A DNA stretch of 33,854 bases from Shimia marina (GTDB lineage Bacteria > Pseudomonadota > Alphaproteobacteria > Rhodobacterales > Rhodobacteraceae). Location: positions 1-33,854 of the forward strand of contig NZ_CYPW01000025.1 of the NCBI RefSeq assembly GCF_001458175.1, given 5' to 3'. Below, in pieces: positions 17,771 through 26,582 of the stretch. Every line of letters begins with the position of its first letter. Position 1 is the stretch's first letter. The translations under genes and the position numbers were made by a program. The notes below the pieces were generated by a model that worked only from the letters and a program-made list of their open reading frames with translations, did no database searches and had not been told where the DNA came from.

Positions 17771-17911
17771 CTCATCACATCGCCTTAAGTTCGCCGAAAT
17801 GCGCCTTGATACGGGATGCAAAACCGACCATGTCGGCCAGAGAAATGGCTGAGTGTGGCGGCTGTTGAGAGCGAGAAAGTGGCATAGCGCCCCAGAAAGA
17901 GGACGTAGAGT

Positions 17912-19258
17912 TTGGATATTTCGACGCTGATTCCGAGTTTCGGAAATGGGGCCTTCACGGTGCTTTGGTTTGTGGTGGCCCTGTCGATCATCGTGGCCAT
18001 TCACGAGTATGGCCACTACATCGTTGGTCGCTGGTGCGGCATCGGGGCGGATGTATTTAGCATTGGCTTTGGACCTGTGCTGTGGTCGCGCGTCGATAAA
18101 CGCGGCACACGTTGGCAGATCGCGGCTATTCCGATGGGCGGGTTTGTCAAATTCAAAGGGGATGCCAACGCGGCCTCCGGCAAGGACGGCGCGGCGATGG
18201 CTGCGATGGATGAAAGCGAATTGCGCCACACCATGCATGGCGCCCCTCTCTGGGCGCGCTCCGCAACGGTGGCGGCGGGTCCCGTTTTCAACTTTATCCT
18301 GTCTATCCTCATTTTCTCAGCGGTTATGATGACCAACGGTCAGGTTGGCGAAAAGCTGATTGTGGGAGAGGTTTGGGACATGCCCAATGCGCCCTATGAG
18401 TTGCGCGAAGGGGATGTGGTGCAGGCGATTGAGGGCACGGCTTTGCCGTCGTTTGACGATCCAGAGGCCTTTGATGCGTTTAGCACTGATCTCCCCAAGG
18501 CAGACCCGTTGATCTACACGGTGCAGCGCGGTGGCGATGTGATTGAAGTGACAGGGCCGTATCTTTATCCTGCGCTTGTAAAATCCCTCGCACCGCGGTC
18601 TGCGGCCTATAATGCGGGCCTTGAGTCGGGGGATGTGTTCACAGCCATAGACGGGCAGCCGATTGTCGCCTTTTCTCAGCTCAAAGATGTGGTTGAAGGC
18701 GGCGATGGCAAAACGGTTGCATTGACGGTCTATCGAGATGGGGAAACACAGCAGTTTGATCTGACACCGCGTCGTGTAGATGAGCCCAACAATGAAGGTG
18801 GCTTTGTCACCAATTGGCGGATTGGCATTCTGGGCGGTATTGCCTTTGAGCCCGCCACCGAGACGCTGGGTTTTGGTGAGGCGGTACATGCCGGTGCGCG
18901 CCAGACCCTTCGGATTATGGAGGGGTCGCTAAGTGGTCTTTATCACATTGTCACCGGGGGCATCAGCAGCTGCAACCTGTCTGGTCCTGTTGGCATTGCG
19001 CAAACCTCCGCCGCGATGGCGAGTCAGGGAACCGAAAATTTCATCTGGTTCATTGCGGTGCTGTCGACAGCGATTGGTCTTTTGAACCTGTTCCCGATCC
19101 CCATGCTGGATGGGGGGCATCTGGTGTTCTACAGCTATGAGGCTGTGACTGGTCGTGCGCCCTCTGATCGTGTGTTGCAGGTTCTGATGACCATTGGTTT
19201 GGTGATTGTTTTGGGCATGATGCTCTTTGGTCTGACCAACGATCTTTTCTGCCCCTAA
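17912..19258 (+). CDS. rseP: Site-2 intramembrane metalloprotease RseP
   Basis: 448 residues. The zinc motif HEYGH is at residues 31-35 in the first membrane helix. Two PDZ-like regions lie between about 120 and 300 (VGEVWDMPNAPYELREGDVV; AAYNAGLESGDVFTAIDG), and the second zinc ligand is in NLFPIPMLDGGH near the C-terminal helices. It cuts transmembrane anti-sigma factors or remnant signal peptides. The start is an unusual TTG at 17912: AGAGGA (17898-17903) is 8 bases upstream and the family usually begins MD just before the first helix, exactly here. In relatives it usually follows dxr; here it follows cdsA after a terminator-like hairpin. Confidence 0.94.
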   Translation: MDISTLIPSFGNGAFTVLWFVVALSIIVAIHEYGHYIVGRWCGIGADVFSIGFGPVLWSRVDKRGTRWQIAAIPMGGFVKFKGDANAASGKDGAAMAAMDESELRHTMHGAPLWARSATVAAGPVFNFILSILIFSAVMMTNGQVGEKLIVGEVWDMPNAPYELREGDVVQAIEGTALPSFDDPEAFDAFSTDLPKADPLIYTVQRGGDVIEVTGPYLYPALVKSLAPRSAAYNAGLESGDVFTAIDGQPIVAFSQLKDVVEGGDGKTVALTVYRDGETQQFDLTPRRVDEPNNEGGFVTNWRIGILGGIAFEPATETLGFGEAVHAGARQTLRIMEGSLSGLYHIVTGGISSCNLSGPVGIAQTSAAMASQGTENFIWFIAVLSTAIGLLNLFPIPMLDGGHLVFYSYEAVTGRAPSDRVLQVLMTIGLVIVLGMMLFGLTNDLFCP

Positions 19259-19267
19259 GAGAGAGGT

Positions 19268-19292
19268 GGGCGCGCTTTGTGACCGCGCGCCC
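19268..19292 (+). terminator. GC-rich hairpin after rseP
   Basis: GGGCGCGC and GCGCGCCC form a perfect 8-bp stem with a 9-base loop, starting 10 bases after the rseP stop. AAATTT follows in place of a T-run, so it may attenuate or protect the 3' end and not terminate fully. Confidence 0.5.
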
Positions 19293-19354
19293 AAATTTCG
19301 CCCAATTCGGTCGGTAAACTCCTTGCTAATGCGTAAAGAGACGAGGCTTTTGCC

Positions 19355-19486
19355 ATGCACACGATCGAAGATGGATATCGCGCTTTGGGGCTTTTGATTG
19401 ACCTCAATTGGGAGCGTTTGTTTTTCCCATCCGCGATTGTGGTTGGGCTTATGCTGGGCGCCTATATCAGCAGCTGGCTTGTGTAA
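19355..19486 (+). CDS. Small single-pass membrane protein between rseP and bamA
   Basis: 43 residues, beginning MHTIEDGYRALGLLIDLNW. A hydrophobic helix spans about residues 23-42 (FFPSAIVVGLMLGAYISSWL). GAGG is 8 bases before ATG 19355, which is good support for translation. The gene has no named family that I recognise. It sits in the gap between two outer-membrane biogenesis genes, on the same strand, so an envelope role is a guess from context only. Confidence 0.6.
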   Translation: MHTIEDGYRALGLLIDLNWERLFFPSAIVVGLMLGAYISSWLV

Positions 19487-19592
19487 GGCCGCGCGAGGCC
19501 TCTGTAGAAGACGCACCTATCTCCCACCATATCCTGTGGCGACCTTCGCAAAGTGCCGCAATACTTTGGGCATCCTTCCAGTTGGCGAAGTC

Positions 19593-19609
19593 TTGCGTTT
19601 CTCACGCAA
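19593..19609 (+). other. Small hairpin upstream of bamA
   Basis: TTGCGT-TTCTC-ACGCAA is a perfect 6-bp stem with a 5-base loop, followed after AGC by TCTTTT. It may be a weak terminator for the small membrane-protein gene, lying just before a promoter-like element. Confidence 0.3.
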
Positions 19610-19616
19610 AGCTCTT

Positions 19617-19645
19617 TTGACAATGTGAAGCATTCCCGTTAGTCA
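19617..19645 (+). promoter_or_regulatory. Possible bamA promoter
   Basis: A consensus -35 TTGACA (19617-19622) is followed after 17 bases by a poor -10 TAGTCA (19640-19645), 33 bases before the bamA start. The -35 match is perfect but the -10 is weak. Confidence 0.3.
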
Positions 19646-19678
19646 CGTTCCAACAGGGATGTACTGCGGAGTTTGGGA

Positions 19679-22021
19679 ATGACCAAACAATCTAGCGCTT
19701 TGGTGATCACCAAAGACGGAAGTGAGGTGCGTAAACTGCGCCTCCTGACTGGTTTTTTTGTTGTAATTTTTGGCGTGTTCGTGGCTCTGCCAGGCCTGGC
19801 TCAGACCTATAATTTCAACAGCATTCAAGTGGATGGCAACCAGCGTATCGATTCTACGGCCATTGTGAACTACGCGGGGATTGCGCGTGGCACACCTGTC
19901 ACGGCAGGGCAGGTGAATGCAGCTTATCAGCGGGTTCTGGACAGCGGGTTGTTTGAGGAAGTCGAAGTTCAGCCACGTGGCAATACGTTGGTGATCAAAG
20001 TGGTTGAGTACCCGACGATCAACCGCATCAGCTTTGAAGGCAACCGTCGCCTAAAAGATGAGAACCTGACACAATTGCTGGAATCCCAGTCCCGTCGTGT
20101 TCTCAATCCGGCGACAGCAGAGCGCGATGCCGCGCGGATTACGCAGGCCTACGCGGAGTCTGGGCGTCTGGCAGCACGCGTGACGCCGCGAGTTATTCGT
20201 CGCAGCGATAACCGGGCTGATCTGGTCTTTGAGGTGTTCGAAGGTGACATCGTCGAAATTGAACGGATTGGTTTTGTCGGCAACCAGAATTTCAGCGATA
20301 CTCGTTTGCGGCGCGTGTTGAATACGAAGCAAGCAGGCCTGTTGCGCAACTTCTTCCAGCAGGACACGTTTGTGAATGACCGTATCGAGTTTGATAAACA
20401 GGTTCTGCGCGATTTTTATCTTTCTCGTGGCTACGTAGACTTTCGTACACTCAGTGTGAACGCAGAATTGGCGCGCGAGCGCGATGGTTACTTTGTGACC
20501 TTCAACATCGAAGAGGGGCAGCAGTTTAAGTTTGGCGAAATCACAGCATCAAGCGATATAGATGGTGTGGAAACGGCTCTGTTTCTCGAAGCGCTCAGTT
20601 TGAAGCCTGGCGTGACATATTCCCCGACTGTGATTGAAAACTCTATTTCCCGCATGGAGCGTCTGGCACTCAAGCAGGGTCATGATTTCCTGCGTGTTGA
20701 CCCGCGGATCACCCGCAATGACCGGGATCTGACCCTGGATGTAGATTTCGCGATAACCAAAGGCCCGAAGATCTTTGTCGAGCGTATTGATGTTGAGGGC
20801 AACACAACGACGCTTGATAAGGTGATTCGCCATCAGTTCCGCATTGTGGAAGGGGATCCGTTCAACCCACGTGAAATTCGCGAAAGTGCAGAACGCATTC
20901 GTGCGCTTGGCTTCTTTGCCGGTGCCGAGGTCAATGCACGCGAGGGCAGCACGCCAAGTCAGGTGATTGTGGACGTGGATGTCGAAGAGCAACCCACGGG
21001 GTCCTTGGCGCTTGGTGGTACATTCTCGACCAATGATGGTCTGGGACTCGCCGTTCAATTCCGAGAGTCGAACTTCTTGGGACGGGGGCAGTCTTTGGGG
21101 CTTTCGTTCTCTACCTCAACAGATATCAGAGACTATAGCTTCTCCTTCAATGAGCCTGCATTCCTGGGGCGCAACCTTTCTGCGGGTTTCCGGATTGAGT
21201 ATCAGGATCTTGATCCGAGTGAGGCTCGCTTCACGAACTCTGTTGCGAATTTTGAACCGTCCATTGGCTTCCAGCTGGGTGAACATTCCAGCCTGCGTTT
21301 GCGTTATACTTTGGCACGTTCTGAAATCGAAGTGAGCGACGCAAATGCGGTTGCTGGATCTATCATTGATGCGGAAGCTGCACGTGGCAGAATTCTCAAA
21401 AGCTCCGTGGGATATACCTATCGCTATGATACACGACGTTCCGGGCTGGACCCGACACGCGGATATCTGTTCGAGTTCGGTCAGGACTTTGGTGGACTAG
21501 GCGGGGACTATACCTTTGTTAAAACTAACGCCCGTGCGGTTGCAGAGGCACGTGTCTGGCACGAAGAAGTCACCCTGCGCGCGACTTTGGAAGGCGGAGC
21601 GTTGCATTCCCCAAACAATGATAGCCGCATTGATGATCGTTTCATCGTAACGAGCAGAAACATCCGTGGTTTTGAGCCGTTTGGTGTGGGACCGCGTGAA
21701 ATTCAGCCTGGTGTTCAGGATGATGCTTTGGGTGGTAATTATTTCGCGGTGGCCCGTTTTGAGGCCGAGTTCCCTTTGGGGCTTCCAGAAGAATTGGGTA
21801 TTACAGGCGGTTTGTTTTATGATGTGGGCTCGCTCTGGGGGCTCGATCAAACATCGGCAAATGTGCTCTACGATGAATTCTCATTGCGCCACGTGATTGG
21901 GGCGTCGATCTTCTGGGACACGCCGATTGGGCCCTTGCGGTTCAACTTTACCCGAGCGTTGCAGAAAGAAGAGTTTGATCGTGAACAGACTTTTGACTTC
22001 ACCATCAGCGCGCAATTTTAA
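19679..22021 (+). CDS. bamA: Outer-membrane protein assembly factor BamA (Omp85)
   Basis: 780 residues. A signal peptide ends near residue 42 (FGVFVALPGLAQ then TYNF), with a longish N-terminal region before the hydrophobic core. Five POTRA-type repeats fill about 45-430, with recurring IxxIxFEGNxR / IERIGFVGNQNF / VERIDVEGNTTT phrasing. The beta-barrel begins near residue 440 (GSLALGGTFSTNDGLGLAVQF). The conserved barrel-interior motif (V/I)RGF appears as IRGF at about 662-665. The chain ends in a C-terminal Phe (ISAQF), the outer-membrane insertion signal. I chose ATG 19679 with GGAG upstream; a TTG two codons earlier is in frame. ompH follows after 6 bases. Confidence 0.97.
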   Translation: MTKQSSALVITKDGSEVRKLRLLTGFFVVIFGVFVALPGLAQTYNFNSIQVDGNQRIDSTAIVNYAGIARGTPVTAGQVNAAYQRVLDSGLFEEVEVQPRGNTLVIKVVEYPTINRISFEGNRRLKDENLTQLLESQSRRVLNPATAERDAARITQAYAESGRLAARVTPRVIRRSDNRADLVFEVFEGDIVEIERIGFVGNQNFSDTRLRRVLNTKQAGLLRNFFQQDTFVNDRIEFDKQVLRDFYLSRGYVDFRTLSVNAELARERDGYFVTFNIEEGQQFKFGEITASSDIDGVETALFLEALSLKPGVTYSPTVIENSISRMERLALKQGHDFLRVDPRITRNDRDLTLDVDFAITKGPKIFVERIDVEGNTTTLDKVIRHQFRIVEGDPFNPREIRESAERIRALGFFAGAEVNAREGSTPSQVIVDVDVEEQPTGSLALGGTFSTNDGLGLAVQFRESNFLGRGQSLGLSFSTSTDIRDYSFSFNEPAFLGRNLSAGFRIEYQDLDPSEARFTNSVANFEPSIGFQLGEHSSLRLRYTLARSEIEVSDANAVAGSIIDAEAARGRILKSSVGYTYRYDTRRSGLDPTRGYLFEFGQDFGGLGGDYTFVKTNARAVAEARVWHEEVTLRATLEGGALHSPNNDSRIDDRFIVTSRNIRGFEPFGVGPREIQPGVQDDALGGNYFAVARFEAEFPLGLPEELGITGGLFYDVGSLWGLDQTSANVLYDEFSLRHVIGASIFWDTPIGPLRFNFTRALQKEEFDREQTFDFTISAQF

Positions 22022-22027
22022 GTAAAG

Positions 22028-22609
22028 ATGCGCGCGGTTCTGGCAGCTTGTCTTATGTCGGCGGCGCTGTTTACGGCGCCGCTGTCTCATGCCCAGGGGG
22101 CAAGTGAGGCGGCTTCGGGGCTGCCTCAGTCTGAAATTTTGGTTGTCGACAGTGAACAGCTGTTTGCGCAGTCCTCTTTTGGGCAACGTGTGGCGCAGGA
22201 ACTGGCAGCAGAAGAATCGGTCTTGCTGGCAGAGAACCGGCAGATTCAGGCCAAGTTGACTGAGGAAGAACGCGTTCTGACTGAACAGCGTGCGACGATG
22301 GATGCGAAGGCTTTTCGCGCGATTGCGGAAGCCTTTGATGCGCGGGTTGTGCAAATCCGCAACCAGCAGGATGCAAAATCCGTCAACATTGAACAGAAGC
22401 GCAAGCGTGAAGAAGACGCATTTGTACGTGCCGCAAGCCCGATTTTGACCGCATTGATGCAGGAGGCAGGCGCCAGCATTGTGATGGAGCGTCGTGCCGT
22501 GTTGATGTTTGATCCGGCCGTAGACATTACCCCCTTTGCCATTGAGCGTCTCAACCTTGTGTTGGGCGATGGCGCTGTGGCGCCGGCTGAGGAGCAGGCA
22601 GATCAGTAA
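22028..22609 (+). CDS. OmpH/Skp-like periplasmic chaperone
   Basis: 193 residues. The signal peptide MRAVLAACLMSAALFTAPLS ends with HA before QG. The mature part starts with a short strand (ILVVDSEQLFAQSSFG), typical of Skp/OmpH. A charged coiled-coil stretch follows at about 58-135, forming the tentacle arms, and then a second body segment (ASIVMERRAVLMFDPAVDIT). Skp chaperones unfolded outer-membrane proteins to BamA, which fits its place directly after bamA. The final 15 residues are Ala/Glu-rich. Confidence 0.88.
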   Translation: MRAVLAACLMSAALFTAPLSHAQGASEAASGLPQSEILVVDSEQLFAQSSFGQRVAQELAAEESVLLAENRQIQAKLTEEERVLTEQRATMDAKAFRAIAEAFDARVVQIRNQQDAKSVNIEQKRKREEDAFVRAASPILTALMQEAGASIVMERRAVLMFDPAVDITPFAIERLNLVLGDGAVAPAEEQADQ

Positions 22610-22647
22610 GAGAGCGGTTTCTCACTTCTTTTGAGATCAGTTCTTGG

Positions 22648-22678
22648 ATCCGCGACCTTGGTTTCTGTCCCCGCGGAT
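22648..22678 (+). other. Inverted repeat between ompH and fabZ
   Basis: ATCCGCG (22648-22654) and CGCGGAT (22672-22678) are perfect 7-base complements around a 17-base loop in the 146-base gap. A second small pair, TCTCA/TGAGA, precedes it. There is no T-run. It may be a processing or attenuation structure. Confidence 0.25.
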
Positions 22679-22755
22679 AGGTGGGCCGTGCTTGCCCCCA
22701 GCCGCGTGTATTGTTAGGGCTATTGCAAACAAGACAAAGGCAGCAGGAGCGCATC

Positions 22756-23220
22756 ATGTCCGAAGATCTGAAAAGTGCTGATATTGATCTGATTCAACGT
22801 ATCATTCCGCATCGGTATCCGTTCCTGTTGGTTGATAAAGTTGTTGATATTGACGGCTATGCCTCCGCAACCGGCATCAAAAACGTCACGATGAACGAGC
22901 CCCATTTTCAGGGGCACTTCCCCAAGAAGCCGATCATGCCCGGCGTGACCATTGTCGAAGCCATGGCGCAGACTTCGGCTGTTATGGTGGGGGTTGCCCT
23001 TGATATGGCAGACAAAGAGCTGCTGGTGTATTTCATGGGCATCGACAAGTGCAAATTCCGCCGCATGGTGGTTCCTGGTGATGTGCTGGAAATGAAGGTC
23101 ACAACCACGCGCGGCAAACCAGGTGGCAAGGTCTGGAAGTTCTCCGGTCTTGCCACCGTTGAGGGTGATGTTGCCTGTGAAGTGGACTTCACGGCCATGA
23201 TGGATCTGCCTAAGGAGTAA
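22756..23220 (+). CDS. fabZ: 3-hydroxyacyl-ACP dehydratase
   Basis: 154 residues. It dehydrates 3-hydroxyacyl-ACP in fatty-acid elongation and competes with LpxA for 3-hydroxyacyl-ACP. The hot-dog fold motifs are [10 protein letters not shown] with catalytic His, [19 protein letters not shown] with catalytic Glu, and [20 protein letters not shown] 22756 has AGGAG 7 bases upstream. The AAGGAG at its 3' end acts as the SD for lpxA, whose start is 5 bases after the stop. Confidence 0.97.
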   Translation: MSEDLKSADIDLIQRIIPHRYPFLLVDKVVDIDGYASATGIKNVTMNEPHFQGHFPKKPIMPGVTIVEAMAQTSAVMVGVALDMADKELLVYFMGIDKCKFRRMVVPGDVLEMKVTTTRGKPGGKVWKFSGLATVEGDVACEVDFTAMMDLPKE

Positions 23221-23225
23221 GGCGT

Positions 23226-24023
23226 ATGGCAATTTCTCCAAACGCGCAGGTGCATGCTTCTGCTGTGGTCGAAGAGGGCGCACAGATTGCCGATGATTGC
23301 ATCATCGGCCCGTTTTGTGTTGTAGGCCCCAATGTTGTGCTGCACCGTGGTGTCCAGCTTAAGAGCCATGTGGTGGTGAGCGGTCACACGGAAATCGGCG
23401 CTGAGACCGAGGTGTTCAGTTTTTCCGTGATTGGCGAAGTGCCACAGGATCTGAAGTTTGGTGGTGAAGACAGCCAGCTGGTGATCGGTGAGCGCAACCG
23501 CATTCGTGAGCATGTCACCATGAACACGGGCACAGAAGGCGGCGGTGGTGTCACGCGGGTGGGCAATGATGGGTTGTTCATGGCGGGCTGTCACATCGCC
23601 CATGATGCGCAGATTGGTGATCGGGTGATTGTGGTGAACTCTGCCGCCGTGGCTGGGCACTGTGTGATTGAGGATGACGTGATCATCGGCGGACTGTGCG
23701 GTATTCACCAATGGGTGCGTATTGGTCGCGGTGCGATCATTGGGGCCGTCAGCATGGTGACAAATGACGTCATTCCCTATGGTCTGGTGCAAGGGCCGCG
23801 TGGCGAGCTTGATGGGCTTAACCTTGTTGGTCTGAAGCGCCGTGGGGTGCCAAGGGCAGATATCTCTGAATTGCGGGCGGCGTTTCAGACGCTGGCGCAG
23901 GGGGAAGGTGCCTTTCAGGAGCGTGCCAAACGCCTTGGCGAGGAAAGTGACAGCACATATGTGCAGGAAATGGTCGCTTTCATCTCCGGTCACACGGATC
24001 GGTCTTTCCTGACCCCACGCTGA
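23226..24023 (+). CDS. lpxA: UDP-N-acetylglucosamine O-acyltransferase
   Basis: 265 residues. It is the first lipid A enzyme, adding a 3-hydroxyacyl chain to O-3 of UDP-GlcNAc. A left-handed beta-helix of hexapeptide repeats covers about residues 1-185 and a helical C-terminal domain follows. The catalytic His is H123 in AGCHIAHD; IHQWVRIG contains the substrate-contacting His161. The residue 13 after that His is Ala174. In E. coli the matching Gly173 sets acyl-chain length, so a shorter chain may be preferred here (inference). The LVGLKRRG motif is present. It is flanked by fabZ and lpxI. Confidence 0.96.
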   Translation: MAISPNAQVHASAVVEEGAQIADDCIIGPFCVVGPNVVLHRGVQLKSHVVVSGHTEIGAETEVFSFSVIGEVPQDLKFGGEDSQLVIGERNRIREHVTMNTGTEGGGGVTRVGNDGLFMAGCHIAHDAQIGDRVIVVNSAAVAGHCVIEDDVIIGGLCGIHQWVRIGRGAIIGAVSMVTNDVIPYGLVQGPRGELDGLNLVGLKRRGVPRADISELRAAFQTLAQGEGAFQERAKRLGEESDSTYVQEMVAFISGHTDRSFLTPR

Positions 24024-24043
24024 GACGGAGCGAAACGGCTGAT

Positions 24044-24844
24044 ATGAGCAGACTAGCAATCCTATGTGGCGGCGGTCAGTTGCCTGTGGCGCTCTGTGCG
24101 GCGCATCCTGATGCTTTGCGGATCGGGCTTGAGGGGGTTGACCATGATGTTGTCGGACCCGTTGAGACCCACAGTATTGAGAAGCTCGGGGGGCTGTTTG
24201 AGGCGTTGAAATCACAGGGGGTGACGCGCCTTGTGATGGCGGGCGGGCTTGGACGTCCGGCGCTGAACCCTGCCAATTTTGATGCGGGGATGATGGCGAT
24301 TGCGCCACGTTTGCTGCCTGCGCTGCAGGAGGGCGATGATGCGTTGCTGCGGTTGGTCATTGCGATTTTTGAAGAGCAGGGCATTGCCGTTGTCGGTGCG
24401 CATGAGCTTTTGGAAGGGCTTTGTGCCCAAGAAGGGCTGATTGCGGGGCCAGAACCGAGCGCACAGGCGCTTACGGATGCCAGCAAGGCCGCCGATATTC
24501 TTTTGGCGCTTTCGCCTCTGGATCTGGGGCAGGGGGCCGTTGTCGCGGCGGGGCTTTGTCTTGGGATTGAGACATTGCAAGGCACGGATGCCTTGCTGCG
24601 GTTTGTCTCTGAGACGCCAGAGGCATTGCGCCGCGACAAAGGTGTGTTTCTGAAGGCTCCGAAACGTGGGCAGGATCTGCGCGTGGACATGCCTGCGATT
24701 GGGCCAAACACGGTTTATGCGGCGGCCAAAGCCGGGGTGGCGGGCATTGTGGTCTCTGCCAATCGGGTGATGATTCTTGAACGCGATAAAACCTTGGCAG
24801 CCTTGCAAGAAACCGGACTGTTCCTGCTGGGGCGGGTGATCTGA
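24044..24844 (+). CDS. lpxI: UDP-2,3-diacylglucosamine pyrophosphatase LpxI
   Basis: 266 residues, the DUF1009/LpxI type that replaces LpxH in alphaproteobacteria. It hydrolyses UDP-2,3-diacyl-GlcN to lipid X and UMP. Motifs seen are LAILCGGGQLPV at the N-terminus, LVMAGGLGRP, LQEGDDALLR, and the C-terminal catalytic region KRGQDLRVDMPAIGPNTV with the conserved Asp residues. The stop overlaps the lpxB start by one base (TGATG), a tight coupling of consecutive pathway steps. Confidence 0.94.
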   Translation: MSRLAILCGGGQLPVALCAAHPDALRIGLEGVDHDVVGPVETHSIEKLGGLFEALKSQGVTRLVMAGGLGRPALNPANFDAGMMAIAPRLLPALQEGDDALLRLVIAIFEEQGIAVVGAHELLEGLCAQEGLIAGPEPSAQALTDASKAADILLALSPLDLGQGAVVAAGLCLGIETLQGTDALLRFVSETPEALRRDKGVFLKAPKRGQDLRVDMPAIGPNTVYAAAKAGVAGIVVSANRVMILERDKTLAALQETGLFLLGRVI

Positions 24845-26001
24845 TGAAAGTGTTTCTGGTCGCAGGCGAGATGTCGGGCGACCGGCTTGGCGGCGCGCTG
24901 ATGGAGGGACTGCGTCAGCTCCTCCCTAACGTGGAATTTGTGGGCGTTGGTGGCCCGCTGATGGCGCAGCAGGGGCTTGAAAGCCTGTTCCCCATGGACG
25001 AATTGAGCGTCATGGGCATTGCCGAGGTGCTGCCAAAATACCGGCATCTGCTGCGGCGCATGCATGAAACGGTGGAGGCTGTGCTGGCCTGGCAACCGGA
25101 TGTGCTGATCACGATTGACAGTCCTGATTTCTGTTTGCGTGTGGCGCGGGAGGTGCGGGCCAAGGCCGACATTCGCGCGGTGCATTACGTGGCCCCGTCG
25201 GTTTGGGCCTGGCGTCCCAAGCGGGCAGAGAAGATGGCAAAGTCTGTGGATCAGGTTTTGGCGCTTTTGCCTTTTGAACCGCCTTATATGGAGGCGGTTG
25301 GCCTGCGCTGTGATTTTGTGGGCCACCCTGTGGTGACTGAACCTGTGGCCACAAGCGATCAGATGCAGGCGTTTCGCGCAGAATTGGGTATTGGAGATGC
25401 GCCTTTGCTGGTGGCTTTGCCGGGATCGCGCCGGGGCGAGGTGTCACGGCTGACGCCAGCGTTTGGCGAGGTGGTCGCACGATTGAAGCAGGATGTGCCT
25501 GATTTACAGGTGGTTTTGCCGGCTGCTGCCCCCGTGGCCGATTTGGTGAAGGAAACAGTTGCCGCGTGGGCGCATGCGCCCATTGTTCTGGATCCGCGTG
25601 ATCTGGATGTGGATGCGGGGATGGCCCGCAAGCGGGCGGCCTTTGCCGCGGCAGATGTGGCGCTTGCAGCGTCGGGCACCGTGTCGCTGGAACTGGCGGC
25701 CTGTGACACGCCGATGGTGGTGGCCTATGACATGAGCTGGTTAAGCTGGCAGATCATGAGCCGTATGGCGTTGATTGATACGGTGACGCTGGTCAATCTG
25801 GTGTCAGAGACGCGCACCGTGGAAGAGTATCTGGGGCCTGCGTTCAAGGCAGAGGACATTGCCCCCGCGCTGTTGCGTGTGTTGCAAAGCCCAGAGTCGC
25901 AGCGTGCGGCGATGACGCTGACCATGCAGCGGCTTGGGCGCGGCCATGAAGCGCCGGGCCTGCGGGCCGCACGGGCGGTGTTGGATGGGTTGAAGGCATG
26001 A
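24844..26001 (+). CDS. lpxB: Lipid-A-disaccharide synthase
   Basis: 385 residues, GT19 family. It joins lipid X to UDP-2,3-diacyl-GlcN at the inner membrane. The N-terminal motif is FLVAGEMSGDRLGGAL. Further motifs are GVGGPLM, DELSVMGIAEVLPK, IDSPDFCLRVAR, YVAPSVWAWRPKR, FVGHPV, LPGSRRGEV, and ASGTVSLELAACDTPMVVAY. Its last four bases (ATGA) overlap the start of the CadD-like gene. Confidence 0.97.
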   Translation: MKVFLVAGEMSGDRLGGALMEGLRQLLPNVEFVGVGGPLMAQQGLESLFPMDELSVMGIAEVLPKYRHLLRRMHETVEAVLAWQPDVLITIDSPDFCLRVAREVRAKADIRAVHYVAPSVWAWRPKRAEKMAKSVDQVLALLPFEPPYMEAVGLRCDFVGHPVVTEPVATSDQMQAFRAELGIGDAPLLVALPGSRRGEVSRLTPAFGEVVARLKQDVPDLQVVLPAAAPVADLVKETVAAWAHAPIVLDPRDLDVDAGMARKRAAFAAADVALAASGTVSLELAACDTPMVVAYDMSWLSWQIMSRMALIDTVTLVNLVSETRTVEEYLGPAFKAEDIAPALLRVLQSPESQRAAMTLTMQRLGRGHEAPGLRAARAVLDGLKA

Positions 26002-26582
26002 TCGACTGGATCGGGCTGGCGATTTCGGCAACGCTGGCTCATGTGGCGACCAATCTGGACAATCTGGTCATTCTGGTCGGCGTGATCCTGACCATCGAGC
26101 GCCTCCGGGCGATCACTGGATATCTTGCTGCGCAATGCCTTGTCTTGAGCGCTGCATATGTGGTGGCGGAAGGGTTGGAGATCGGGTTTGCAAGCTATGT
26201 AGGATTTCTTGGTGTGATCCCCATGGCAGTTGGTGGTCTGGCGCTGGTGAGGCGGCAAAAGTCGGCATCGCTTGCGGATGTCCCGACGACGGAGCCCGCG
26301 CAAAGGCAGATGGTTGCGATTTCCCTGCTGTTTTTGAGTGTGTCGTTTGACACATTTGCCGTATTCACCCCGTTGCTTGCGGATTCGCGACAAGCGTTCA
26401 CCATCCCGATTTTGGCCGGAGCGGCGCTTTCAGCTCTGATGATTGCTGTTTGTGGGGCGATGCTTGCCCGCCTCGCACCGGAACGTGCGCGCCGCATGGG
26501 GCGGCTTGAATGGTTCGCCCCATACGTAATGATCGCGGTGGGGTTCTATATTGTGTTGAACACCACCACCGACGCGCTTTAA
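25998..26582 (+). CDS. CadD-like cadmium-resistance-family permease
   Basis: 194 residues with about five or six hydrophobic helices and a polar central loop (residues 85-105). Features matching the CadD family are THxDN-like [14 protein letters not shown] at the start, [14 protein letters not shown], the second-half [14 protein letters not shown], and the C-terminal [20 protein letters not shown]. Members are implicated in cadmium or other cation/quaternary-amine export; the substrate here is unknown. It is translationally coupled to lpxB (4-base overlap) and its 3' end overlaps the end of mnmA on the other strand by 4 bases. Assignment rests on pattern of motifs, not on a search. Confidence 0.6.
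   Translation: MIDWIGLAISATLAHVATNLDNLVILVGVILTIERLRAITGYLAAQCLVLSAAYVVAEGLEIGFASYVGFLGVIPMAVGGLALVRRQKSASLADVPTTEPAQRQMVAISLLFLSVSFDTFAVFTPLLADSRQAFTIPILAGAALSALMIAVCGAMLARLAPERARRMGRLEWFAPYVMIAVGFYIVLNTTTDAL

Noticed and set aside
17817..17888. 23-codon plus-strand frame in the cdsA-rseP gap, considered as a dxr remnant or small gene
   Set aside because: No SD, no resemblance to DXR, and no hydrophobic or other recognisable character.
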